From Candidatus Promineofilum glycogenicum (GTDB lineage Bacteria > Chloroflexota > Anaerolineae > Promineifilales > Promineifilaceae): a stretch of DNA of 64,000 bases. The notes beneath the pieces were generated by a model, which was given only the letters and a program-made list of their open reading frames with translations, had not been told where the DNA came from and searched no databases. This document shows positions 32,510-41,570 of this stretch, piece after piece; positions within the stretch are counted from its first letter, which is position 1, and each line of letters opens with the position of its first letter. Made by a program: the position numbers and the translations under genes. Location of the stretch: contig JADJHJ010000003.1 in assembly GCA_016707605.1 (NCBI GenBank), positions 62,001 to 126,000 on the forward strand, given 5' to 3'.

Positions 32510-33472
32510 ATGCACCCCAAACAACTGCTGGATCGCTATCACATCGAGCCGAAGAAGAGCCTCGGCCAGAACTTCCTGCACGACGAGGGGCTGCTGGGGC
32601 GGATTGTGGCCGCGGCCGAGCTGTCGCCGGACGACGAGGTGCTGGAGGTCGGGCCGGGGCTGGGGGCGCTGACGCGGGTGCTGGCGCGGGCGGCGCGGCG
32701 GGTGGTGGCGGTGGAGCTGGATGGGCGGCTGCTGCCGGTGCTGGAGAGCGAGCTGGGCGGGCTGGGCAACGTGGAGCTGGTCCATGGCGACGTGCTGCAA
32801 CTCGACCCGGCCGACTGGTTCGCCGCGCCCTACGTCGTCGTGGCCAACGTGCCCTACTACATCACCGGGGCCATCCTGCGCCACCTGCTGGGCGGGCGGC
32901 CGCGGCCGCGCCGCCTGGTGCTGACCGTGCAGCGCGAGGTGGCCGACCGGCTGACGGCCCGGCCGCCGGAGATGAGCCTGCTGGCGGTCAGTGTGCAGTA
33001 CTATGGCCGGGCGCGGCTGGTGTCAACGGTCAAGGCGGGCGCGTTCTGGCCGCGGCCGGAGGTGGATTCGGCGGTGGTGAGGATTGATGTGGATCCGCGA
33101 CACCTTGGTAGTTGGGCAGGGGAGCAGGGGGGCGGGGGAGCGGGGGGGAACGCGGCGCAAGACCCTCTGCCCAGCCCTCTCCCATACGACGAGAGAGCCG
33201 CCTCCCCTGCTCCCCTGCTCCCCCGCTTCCCTGCCTCATCGTCAACAGACACCGAAGAGGAACGCTTCTTCCGCCTCGTCCGCGCCGGGTTCAGCGAGAA
33301 GCGCAAGCAGTTGAAGAACAATCTGCGGCAGTTGGGGCTGAGCGACGACGAGATCGCCGCGGCGCTGGCCGGGGCGGGGATTGACGGGCGGCGGCGGGCG
33401 GAGACGTTGACCATCGAAGAGTGGGGGAGGTTGAGCCAGACTCTCGACTCCGCCACGTCCGCCCGGACCTAA
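32510..33472 (+). CDS. rsmA: 16S rRNA (adenine1518/1519-N6) dimethyltransferase with an inserted repeat
   Basis: A 320-residue KsgA. Conserved: KKSLGQNFL, LEVGPGLGALT (motif I), VAVELD, NVELVHGDVL, VVANVPYYITG (the catalytic NVPYY-type motif IV), and the C-terminal FFRLVRAGFSEKRKQLKNNL. It dimethylates two adjacent adenines near the 16S 3' end. Residues about 202-243 (RHLGSWAGEQ to LPRFPASS) have no counterpart in the family: they are read from a family D repeat (33114-33236) placed exactly between DVDP and TEEERFF, in frame. The insertion lies in the linker between the catalytic and C-terminal domains. No RBS is seen because a repeat abuts the ATG. Confidence 0.93.
   Translation: MHPKQLLDRYHIEPKKSLGQNFLHDEGLLGRIVAAAELSPDDEVLEVGPGLGALTRVLARAARRVVAVELDGRLLPVLESELGGLGNVELVHGDVLQLDPADWFAAPYVVVANVPYYITGAILRHLLGGRPRPRRLVLTVQREVADRLTARPPEMSLLAVSVQYYGRARLVSTVKAGAFWPRPEVDSAVVRIDVDPRHLGSWAGEQGGGGAGGNAAQDPLPSPLPYDERAASPAPLLPRFPASSSTDTEEERFFRLVRAGFSEKRKQLKNNLRQLGLSDDEIAAALAGAGIDGRRRAETLTIEEWGRLSQTLDSATSART
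33114..33236. repeat. Family D repeat inside rsmA (in frame)
   Basis: GGCAGGGGAGCAGGGGGGCG and CCCTGCTCCCCTGCTCCCCC are long imperfect inverted arms around a CCCTCTGCCCAGCCCTCTCC core. Length 123 bases, a multiple of three. Confidence 0.88.
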
Positions 33473-33950
33473 AGGCGCCGGGCTACGCCACAGCGCCGGC
33501 CGAGGCCGGCTTCAGCAAGCGTCTCGCCTCGCTCTTAAGGTCCCTTCAGGGGCCGTTGTTGAATAGCCCCGCGGCTTTAGCCCGGGGCGGAGGGCGCAGA
33601 TTGGGGCGACAGGACAGCCGGGGCTTCCTGGTCAACCGGTCGATCTATTGCGGCGGGCACCCAGCGCCGGCCGGGCTTCAGCAAGCGCCGCAGGCCCCTT
33701 CAGGGCCGTTGTGGACCCGCGGCTTTAGCCCGGGGCGGAGGGCGCAGATTGGGGCGACAGGACAGCCGGGGCTTCCTGGTCAACCGGTCGATCTATTCGA
33801 CCACGTCCGCCCGGACCTAAAGGCGCCGGGCTACACCACAGCGCCGGCCGAGGCCGGCTTCAGCAAGCGTCTCGCCTCGCTCTTAAGGCCCCTTCAGGGG
33901 CCGTTGTTGAGTAGCCCCGCGGCTTTAGCCCGGGGCGGAGGGCGGCTGTC
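33455..33950. repeat. Tandem duplicated GC-rich block, no gene
   Basis: A unit of about 145 bases (33455-33600) starting near CACGTCCGCCCGGACCTAAA recurs at 33798-33943 with about five differences; a second unit CAGATTGGGGCGACAGGACA (33598-33652) recurs at 33744-33798. Each contains arms CCTTCAGGGGCC and CCCGCGGCTTTAGCCCGGGG. An open frame runs through but it is made only of repeats. Confidence 0.88.
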
Positions 33951-34012
33951 CTCCATAGAGAGAATCAGAACATTTGTACCATTTTCTAATCCAATTCTGA
34001 CCCCAAATCGGC

Positions 34013-34018
34013 TATAAT
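34013..34018 (+). promoter_or_regulatory. -10 box of the KTSC gene
   Basis: TATAAT in GGCTATAATACAG, 55 bases upstream of the start codon. No convincing -35 box. Confidence 0.5.
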
Positions 34019-34072
34019 ACAGTGATGCGGGTCGTCACATCAATTGGCCCGCGATGCTCAACGGAGGTCAGC

Positions 34073-34324
34073 ATGAATAAGAATCCGGTTACATCTGCCA
34101 GTCTGGCGGCCGTTGGCTTCGACTCGGCCACCCAGACGTTGGAAGTTGAATTTCAGAACGAACGCGTCTATCGCTACTACGGCGTGCCGTGGGTGGTGTT
34201 CGCCGATCTACAGGAAGCGGATTCCAAGGGGCGCTTCTTCAACAGCCGCATCCGCAATCGCTACCCCTACGTTCGCGTCGGCCGGCGGGCGTACTTCCTG
34301 CCCAAGAACAAACGCTCGGTCTAA
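34073..34324 (+). CDS. KTSC-domain protein
   Basis: An 83-residue KTSC domain: NPVTSASLAAVGFDSATQTL, EVEFQNERVYRYYGVPW, then GRFFNSRIRNRYPYVRV. KTSC domains occur alone or fused to nucleases, RNA-ligase-like and tRNA-related proteins and are thought to bind nucleic acids. ACGGAGG six bases upstream of the ATG sets the start. A terminator-like hairpin follows 22 bases after the stop. Confidence 0.88.
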   Translation: MNKNPVTSASLAAVGFDSATQTLEVEFQNERVYRYYGVPWVVFADLQEADSKGRFFNSRIRNRYPYVRVGRRAYFLPKNKRSV

Positions 34325-34346
34325 GCGACAGCGTTGACAGCTACAT

Positions 34347-34383
34347 GTGCGTGCGATGCACCTTTTGAGGTGCGTCGCACGTT
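34347..34383 (+). terminator. Intrinsic terminator after the KTSC gene
   Basis: GTGCGATGCACC / GGTGCGTCGCAC with a TTTTGA loop and TTTTAT tail. The stem word GGTGCGTCGCACC belongs to the repeat family G seen at 55980-56145. Confidence 0.75.
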
Positions 34384-34443
34384 TTATATTGGCGGTGGAG
34401 AAGGTGCTACACACCGGACGGCTTAGGCCAGTTGTAGATTCAT

Positions 34444-34870
34444 TTAATTGTTCTCGTGAACGATTGTGCTCATCAACTGAACAGCTTCTCTGGCAATCTC
34501 AACGGCCTTCAACGCATCGTCTTCGTCGAATAGTTCCCACGGAGTCAGCCCCCGCCTCATCGCCGTAGTCTGTCTGCATATGTACATCAAAGCCGAGCAG
34601 TTCCGTCATCGCTGCCAGACGCTCGATCAACGGCAAGCGTTCATCATTCCAGGACTTGTCAGTGATCGAATCGCGTAGAAGGCTGGCCGGGAAATGAGTG
34701 CGACCCACTGGGCCGAGTATGGCCAGCGCAGCCTTGGCGGCATTCTCTACGCTCAGTTGAGCATTATCCATCGCTGAGCGCCAGCGAGCCAGGCCAATGT
34801 CCTGACTTGCTTCGTCTAGGAATCCACGGGCCAGGCGAAGCAGGTAGTCAACCTGTTCGCTCTTGTTCAT
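34444..34870 (-). pseudogene. HEPN-domain protein with a frameshift in a C5 tract
   Basis: From ATG at 34870 the frame encodes NKSEQVDYLLRLARGFLDEA, SVENAAKAALAILGPVGRTHFPASLL and FDVHMQTDYGDEAG, a HEPN fold. At 34549-34553 (CCCCC on the plus strand) the frame is lost and stops after GTIRRRRCVEGR. Shifting by one base restores GLTPWELFDEDDALKAVEIA REAVQLMSTIVHENN with a stop at 34444, which is clearly the missing last helix. HEPN proteins are RNase toxins, usually paired with MNT nucleotidyltransferases; the start overlaps the MNT stop by ATGA. The truncated product may be harmless, or this may be a sequencing error. Confidence 0.85.
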
Positions 34871-35367
34871 AGCAGGCTGTCGTCCCATTCAAAAGACCAG
34901 TCGGTCCGCGGCGTGGACTTCCAACGCCATTGCATTTCGCGCCCCTGTCGCGTTCGGTGCAGACCAGTTGATTGCAGTTGCCGCCTAATCTGTGCCAGCC
35001 TGGCGCCAACATACCGCCCCTTGTCGTATAGAACAATCCCGTCCGTAGCGATGTCCAGATAGACCGTTTGAAGCGAAGCCTCGAACTCCTTCGGTGTCTT
35101 GGCCAGGATACTGGCGACCGCGCGCCAGGAATGTGGCAACAAGCCCTTTACATAGATATGGCGCTCAAACACTTTTCGTGGCAAATCCTCAGCGATAAGG
35201 AGAAAATCCCAATCACTGCTGTCTTCAGAATCCCCACGCGCACGCGATCCGAAAAGAACGAGCGCAATGAGTCGGCTACCCAGTTGCTCACGCAGGGCAG
35301 CCGTCAGCGAGTAGAGTACCTCCCGCGCATCCTGTTCCTGAGACCGCGCTTTGCCCTCTGTAATCAT
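34867..35367 (-). CDS. MNT nucleotidyltransferase-domain antitoxin
   Basis: A 166-residue protein with the polymerase-beta NT motif LVLFGSRARGDSEDSSDWDFL (GSxxxGD...DxD). The minimal NT domain is followed by about 80 residues including a WSFEWDD end. In known HEPN-MNT pairs the MNT protein AMPylates and so blocks the HEPN RNase. It lies first, with the HEPN gene overlapping its stop codon. This copy appears intact. Confidence 0.9.
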   Translation of the reverse strand: MITEGKARSQEQDAREVLYSLTAALREQLGSRLIALVLFGSRARGDSEDSSDWDFLLIAEDLPRKVFERHIYVKGLLPHSWRAVASILAKTPKEFEASLQTVYLDIATDGIVLYDKGRYVGARLAQIRRQLQSTGLHRTRQGREMQWRWKSTPRTDWSFEWDDSLL

Positions 35368-35385
35368 AGGGGTCCCTATTCTGCC

Positions 35386-36918
<1,533 letters not shown>

Positions 36919-36929
36919 GGGGGAAGTAT

Positions 36930-37045
36930 ACAGTAGATCAGTGAGTCAGTAGATCAGTAGGTCAGTGGGTCAGTGGGTCAGTAGGTCAGTCAAGCGTTCT
37001 GAACTGGCCTACTGGCCTACTGACCTACTGACTGACCCACTGCCC
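36930..37045. repeat. Family C tandem repeats
   Basis: Forward units (GTCAGTAGATCAGTAGGTCA and similar) followed by inverted CTACTGGCC/ACTGACC units. The 3' arm encodes the last six residues and stop of the phosphatase (GQWVSQ). Confidence 0.92.
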
Positions 37046-38062
37046 GGTAAGCAATTCAGCCCGCAAGGCATCGAGGGTGTCGTCACCGAGGCCGGCGCGC
37101 TGGAAGTACCAGTCGAGCGAGCCGTAGCGGCGACGTAAATCGGCCAGGGCGTTGCGCAGGGTGCGTGCTTCGGCCAGCAGCAGCGGCCGGAGTTGCGCTT
37201 CGTTGAAGCCAAACGAGTACAGTCGGGCCATCTCCGGCCGCATCCGCCCGGCCAGCACGGCGAAGGCGTGGTTGCTGAGGGTGTAGTCGGCCACGACCGT
37301 CTCTTCCGGCACGCCCAGGGCCAGCAGCAGCAAGGCCACGGCCAGCCCGGTGCGGTCCTTGCCGGCCGTGCAGTGGATGACCAGCGGCCGGTTGGCCGGG
37401 TCGGCCGCCAGGCGCAGCACGCCGGCGAAGACCGGCCCGTTCTGGTCGAGCATGAGGCGATAGATCTGCTCCAATAGCTCTTGCAGGCGGTGGCGTTTGC
37501 GATAGAGGGCGACGACGCGGCGCAGGCGGCCGACCTCGCCGGCGATGGGCTGGTGGGTGTGGCTCGCGCCGGGCGGCAGGCGGTCGGCCTGGCGGGCCAG
37601 CTCGTCGGCCGAGCGCAGGTCGCACACCAGCCGCAACCCCAGCACGCCCAGCGCGGCCAGGTCGTCGTCGCTCAGTTCGGCCAGCGAACCGGCGCGGTAG
37701 ATTTGCCCCCAGCGCACGGCGCGGCCGTCGGCCGTGCGGTAGCCGCCCACGTCGCGGAAGTTGACGCCGCCGGATAGGTGCAGGGTGCGCTCGGCGGTGA
37801 CGAGGCGGCGGTGGCCGAAGTCAAGGGCGTAGAAGACGCGACTCGCACCCGGCAGAGCGGCGATAGCCGCCTGCTTGCCCGCGGCGTCAATCGTCACCGG
37901 CAGCGGTTCGCCGCCGATGGCGTCCGGGGCTGTCCCGGCGTAGACATCCAGTAGCGGCTCGTCGGGTGTCCAGTGGATCAGGATGTCGTTATCCCGTCGC
38001 TCGACCCACGCCTCGACTGGCAATGGCAAGACAAGCGACGTAGGGCTGAGAGATTCAGTCAT
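37025..38062 (-). CDS. Tyrosine-protein phosphatase (MptpB-like)
   Basis: A 345-residue protein. An N-terminal fibronectin-like domain of about 95 residues (VEAWVERRDNDILIHWTPDE) is followed by the phosphatase domain: NFRDVGGYRTADGRAVRWGQ IYRAGSL and the P-loop VIHCTAGKDRTG (HCX5R). This is the pattern of the atypical dual-specificity phosphatases related to M. tuberculosis PtpB. There is no signal peptide. The C terminus (TGQWVSQ) is encoded by a repeat, so the true end has been replaced. Substrate unknown. Confidence 0.9.
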   Translation of the reverse strand: MTESLSPTSLVLPLPVEAWVERRDNDILIHWTPDEPLLDVYAGTAPDAIGGEPLPVTIDAAGKQAAIAALPGASRVFYALDFGHRRLVTAERTLHLSGGVNFRDVGGYRTADGRAVRWGQIYRAGSLAELSDDDLAALGVLGLRLVCDLRSADELARQADRLPPGASHTHQPIAGEVGRLRRVVALYRKRHRLQELLEQIYRLMLDQNGPVFAGVLRLAADPANRPLVIHCTAGKDRTGLAVALLLLALGVPEETVVADYTLSNHAFAVLAGRMRPEMARLYSFGFNEAQLRPLLLAEARTLRNALADLRRRYGSLDWYFQRAGLGDDTLDALRAELLTGQWVSQ

Positions 38063-38129
38063 CGGTTTGGTGTGGCTCCCTTGGCGTGATAGGCTTTTAG
38101 GTTATCGAGTGTAATCTAGCGAGAGAGAA

Positions 38130-38927
38130 ATGTCACCGCCAACCGCGAGCCAACAGCCAACTCCTCAGCCGGCCATCATAGGCATCGTCGGCGGCGTCGG
38201 GCCGCTGGCCGGGCTGGATTTGCAGGCCAAGATCGTCGCCCAGACCGTGGCCGGGCGCGATCAGGAGCACCTGCCCGTCCTCAGCCTCTCCTGGCCCGGC
38301 CCCATCGCCGACCGGACGAAGTACCTGCTGGGCCAGGTGGCGGAGAACCCGGCCCATGCTATCGTAGCCCAGTTGCGCCTGCTGGCGGCAATGGGCGCGA
38401 CGGTGGCGGCCATCCCCTGCAACACCGCCCACGCCCCGGCCATCTTCGACGTCATCCGCGACGGCGTGGCCGGGTTCACGTCGCCCTTGCGCCTGCTACA
38501 CATGCTCGACGAGACGGCCGACCACTTGGCCACCCACCTCCCCGGCCTGCGGACGGTCGGCGTCCTCTCCACCACCGGCACGTGGCGCGCCCGGCTCTAT
38601 CCGCAACTGCTGGAGCAGCGTGGCCTGCGCGTCGTCGCCCCCGACGCGGCGCGGCAGGAGACGATCCACGCCGCTATCTACGATCCCGCGCACGGCATCA
38701 AGTCGGCCGGGCGCGTCACGGCGCGGGCGCGGGCCGACCTGGCGCGGGGCGTCGTGGCCCTGCGGGCGCAGGGGGCCGAGGCAGTGGTGCTGGGCTGCAC
38801 GGAGCTGCCGCTGGCCTTCGCGGCGGGGGCGTATGACGGCCTGCCGCTGATTGACCCGACGTGGGTGCTGGCGCGGGCACTGATTCGGGAGGCCGCGCCG
38901 GGGCAGTTGAGGGCGCTACAGGTCTGA
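38130..38927 (+). CDS. Aspartate/glutamate racemase family protein
   Basis: A 265-residue member of the Asp/Glu racemase superfamily. The two catalytic cysteines lie in AAIPCNTAHA and VVLGCTELPLAF; the start IIGIVGGVGPLAG is typical of aspartate racemases (GGxGPxA). It would interconvert L- and D-Asp or Glu, possibly feeding the cell wall. It stands alone, divergent from the phosphatase. Confidence 0.9.
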   Translation: MSPPTASQQPTPQPAIIGIVGGVGPLAGLDLQAKIVAQTVAGRDQEHLPVLSLSWPGPIADRTKYLLGQVAENPAHAIVAQLRLLAAMGATVAAIPCNTAHAPAIFDVIRDGVAGFTSPLRLLHMLDETADHLATHLPGLRTVGVLSTTGTWRARLYPQLLEQRGLRVVAPDAARQETIHAAIYDPAHGIKSAGRVTARARADLARGVVALRAQGAEAVVLGCTELPLAFAAGAYDGLPLIDPTWVLARALIREAAPGQLRALQV

Positions 38928-39455
38928 TTGGCGGTGGCCGCCATACCATCAGAGTGGGGCCGACTAACGTCTCAGCCGGCGCGCTGGCCTGGTTGGGCAC
39001 GGTGAATTGTAGGGCGTTAACAAATTAAGCGACATTTCGCCCCGGCTGGGCCGCGGTGGATTGTTGCGTATTTACAATTCAATCACGTGTGGGGGCGGGA
39101 CAATGCGGCCGAGGTACCTTGTCTTGCAGAACGGTATAGATGCCGCATTGTCTCGCCCCTCTTCAAGGATGAAGGAGGAAGGCTGAAGGATGAATACCGG
39201 TTCTGGTTTCATCCTTCAGCCCTCATCCTTCATCCTTGGGAGGAGGGCGAGACAATCGGCGACCCACGTTTCGGTCATTAGACCAGGTGTCCCGCGCCGA
39301 TTTTCCCGCCCCTACACGTCATTATTTTGTATAACTGCAAAAATCCACCGCTAGCGCGAAAGTGCGTTGAAACGCACTTCTTTGCTAGCGGCGGGTTCTT
39401 CAACCCGCCGCCAGCAGCCGGTGACGCAAATGACGCTTCTCAGGAGATAGTTTTC
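38928..39455. other. Long intergenic region with nested inverted repeats
   Basis: No gene is seen. Three structures: arms GGGCGGGACAATGCGGC / GCCGCATTGTCTCGCCC (39093-39159) with a third copy GGGCGAGACAATCGGC at 39244; GGATGAAGGAGGAAGGCTGA with its reverse complement to 39236; and CCGCTAGCGCGAAAGTGCGTT / CGCACTTCTTTGCTAGCGG (39347-39395). An AGGAGA near 39450 serves the lipoprotein gene. Confidence 0.8.
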
Positions 39456-40712
39456 ATGCGAATCACATTAGCCTTTGTCGCTCTTGTACTCTTGTTAGGG
39501 GCATGCGGCGGCTCGGCTGAGCCGGCCGTCGTCGTGCCCACCGGCGCTGCGACGGCTGCCCTGGCAACCTCGGCCACGGTCACGACTGCCGCCGTTTTGC
39601 CGACCTCTGCCCCCCCGGCTGTCTCATCCGACGCGCCGCTGACCGGCCCGGTCATCGCCTTCACCGTCGAGGACAGCTACGAAGACACCTCCCTGGGCCT
39701 GTTCGACACGGCCACGGGAGTTTACCGCGACCTGCCCAGCACTTTGGGTATCACCCCCGGCACGGTCAGCTGGTTCGGCGGCGGCTGCGGCCTCTACGTC
39801 GACGGGCGCCTGTTCGACCTGCGCGGCAACGTCGTCTGGACGCCGGACGCGGCGGCCGAGGTGGGCGGCGCGCAGGACACGCAACTCTCGCCCGACCGCG
39901 CCTGGCTGGCCCACGTGGTCGAATCGGGCGCGGCGGCCGGCGGCGGCGCGGCGCGGCGCGACGTGGAGGTGGTGCGCCTCAGTCCGCCGTTCGAGCGCTT
40001 CTTGCTGACGGGCAACGGCGGCGGCCACCCGGCGGCGCTGCTCTGGGCCGACGCCACGTGGCTGCTCTACACCGACTTCGACGCGGCGGGCATCCGGCAA
40101 GTCTACCGCGCCGACCCGGCGGGCGGCGGCCGGGAGCAACTGACGGCCCACACGGAGCCAGTCGGCCAGATCAACGCCCTGGCTCTGTCGCCCGACGGCC
40201 GGCGGCTGGCCTATGGCGTGCGCAACGTCAGCGCGCCGCCGCAGCCCTACACCTACAGTGAGGCCGATGAGGGCTGGGTGGGCATCGTCGATATGGACGG
40301 CGAGGCGCGGCAAGTGCGGCTGCCGAAGCTGGCCGGGGTGGAGTTGGGGCGCGGGCTGGTGTGGGACGCGGCCGGGGCGCGGCTGCTGGTCGTCGGCGAC
40401 AGCCTGCCCGTGGGCGACGACGACCCGCGGCACGGGCGGCAGGTGCACTGGCTGGCCGCCGATGGCACGGTCGAGCGCTCCTTCTACCAGGCCGACGCGC
40501 CATCGGGGCAGATCGGCTGGGTGTCGCCGCTGGGGGACATCGACACGCTGCTGTTCAGCAGCGCCGCCGACACCTACCGCTACGAGGCCGGGGCGCTGCG
40601 GCGGCTGGAGGGGGCGGAGCGGCCGCCGCTGGGCATGGAAGTTGGCCGGCGGCCGGTGGGGGTGTTGCCGGCAGTGGTGGGGTTTGGTGGGGAGGCGGGC
40701 TGCGAGTTGTAG
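39456..40712 (+). CDS. Lipoprotein with a TolB/WD40-like beta-propeller
   Basis: A 418-residue exported protein. The signal ends with the lipobox LLLGAC (C17) and a Thr/Ala/Pro-rich linker. The mature part has TolB-type propeller blades, e.g. QINALALSPDGRRLAYGVRN, DTQLSPDRAWLAHVVE and RLLVVGDSLPVGDDDPRHGR. Such propellers bind proteins or peptides. AGGAGA precedes the ATG by eight bases. No gene pairing tells its role. Confidence 0.8.
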   Translation: MRITLAFVALVLLLGACGGSAEPAVVVPTGAATAALATSATVTTAAVLPTSAPPAVSSDAPLTGPVIAFTVEDSYEDTSLGLFDTATGVYRDLPSTLGITPGTVSWFGGGCGLYVDGRLFDLRGNVVWTPDAAAEVGGAQDTQLSPDRAWLAHVVESGAAAGGGAARRDVEVVRLSPPFERFLLTGNGGGHPAALLWADATWLLYTDFDAAGIRQVYRADPAGGGREQLTAHTEPVGQINALALSPDGRRLAYGVRNVSAPPQPYTYSEADEGWVGIVDMDGEARQVRLPKLAGVELGRGLVWDAAGARLLVVGDSLPVGDDDPRHGRQVHWLAADGTVERSFYQADAPSGQIGWVSPLGDIDTLLFSSAADTYRYEAGALRRLEGAERPPLGMEVGRRPVGVLPAVVGFGGEAGCEL

Positions 40713-40742
40713 CACGCTTCTCTCGCGGGGCGGGCCTTATGC

Positions 40743-40748
40743 TATAAT
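40743..40748 (+). promoter_or_regulatory. -10 box of the DUF5678 gene (leaderless)
   Basis: TATAAT lies six bases upstream of the ATG at 40755, so the transcript would start at the start codon. No Shine-Dalgarno sequence is present, which fits a leaderless mRNA. Confidence 0.6.
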
Positions 40749-40754
40749 AGGGCC

Positions 40755-41165
40755 ATGATAGCAGCAGATAGACCTCTGTCCGAACTGGTTGAGGCGTTGC
40801 CGCCGGATGTTCAGGAGTCGGTGCGCGATTTCGTTGAGTTCCTTCTAGCCAGGCGTGGGCAATTGGCTGGCCTCAACGAAGATCAAGATGAGGAACGCGA
40901 TCCGTTCCCAATCGACCCACGCCGCCCGGCCATGTTGCGCGAAATTGAAGCCTATCACCGTCTGCACCCTGAGTTACGAGAGCGGTATAAGGGCCAGTAC
41001 GTGGCTATCTTCCAGGGCCAACTCGTGGATCATGATCAGGACGCTGAAGTCTTGTTGGAGCGAACGTTGGCGCGCTTTCCCGATGAGATCGTTTTGCAGC
41101 GGAGAGTAGAAGATACTCCAGAAGTGATTCTACAGTTCCGTTCCCCCCGCTTGTTGGCCTCATGA
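40755..41165 (+). CDS. DUF5678-like protein, partner of an aspartic protease
   Basis: A 136-residue protein. Residues 1-35 are a DUF2281-type segment (LSELVEALPPDVQESVRDFVEFLL); residues 60-130 match the small DUF5678 pattern: YHRLHPELRERYKGQYVAIF, QGQLVDHDQDAEVLLERTL and RFPDEIVLQRRV. Its ATGA overlap with the next gene makes a two-gene operon. Function unknown. Confidence 0.75.
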   Translation: MIAADRPLSELVEALPPDVQESVRDFVEFLLARRGQLAGLNEDQDEERDPFPIDPRRPAMLREIEAYHRLHPELRERYKGQYVAIFQGQLVDHDQDAEVLLERTLARFPDEIVLQRRVEDTPEVILQFRSPRLLAS

Positions 41166-41566
41166 GCGAGACGGTGAATCAACTAACATATCCCTACGAC
41201 GAAACTATCTCCCCGGCCCTACCTGTTGTTGAGATCGAAATAGAAGGGTATGAGGCCAATCATCAACGTCAACGCGTCAAGGTGATTGTTGATTCCGGCT
41301 CTGACGGCACAGCCCTGCCGCGTTCGGCACTCATCGCATCCGGCGCAATCCTAAGGGACACGGTGCGCATGAGAGGCGTTACCGGCGCTTCGCGGCAGGT
41401 CGATCGCTATCTGACGAAAATCTACATTGGCGACCGAATCATACGCGGCATATTCGCCGTTGCTATTTCGACTGACGATGAGGCTCTCCTTGGCCGCGAT
41501 GTGCTGAATGAGTTAGCCGTAACCTTAAACGGGCCAGCCCACGTGACCGAAATCACCACCGAATAA
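41162..41566 (+). CDS. Retropepsin-like (clan AA) aspartic protease
   Basis: A 134-residue protein with a single retropepsin-type half: VIVDSGSDGTALPRSAL (active Asp in a DSG rather than DTG triad), VTGASRQVD (flap-like), IFAVAISTDDEALLGRDVLNELAV (the hydrophobic-hydrophobic-Gly motif LLGRDVLN). Clan AA members of this size work as dimers. It overlaps the DUF5678-like gene by four bases; such pairs recur in Chloroflexota and Cyanobacteria. The substrate is unknown; the partner could be one. Confidence 0.82.
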   Translation: MSETVNQLTYPYDETISPALPVVEIEIEGYEANHQRQRVKVIVDSGSDGTALPRSALIASGAILRDTVRMRGVTGASRQVDRYLTKIYIGDRIIRGIFAVAISTDDEALLGRDVLNELAVTLNGPAHVTEITTE

Positions 41567-41570
41567 GGCG

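Noticed and set aside
33421..34017. A 198-codon frame after rsmA
   Set aside because: It is made of two copies of a non-coding repeat and overlaps the end of rsmA.
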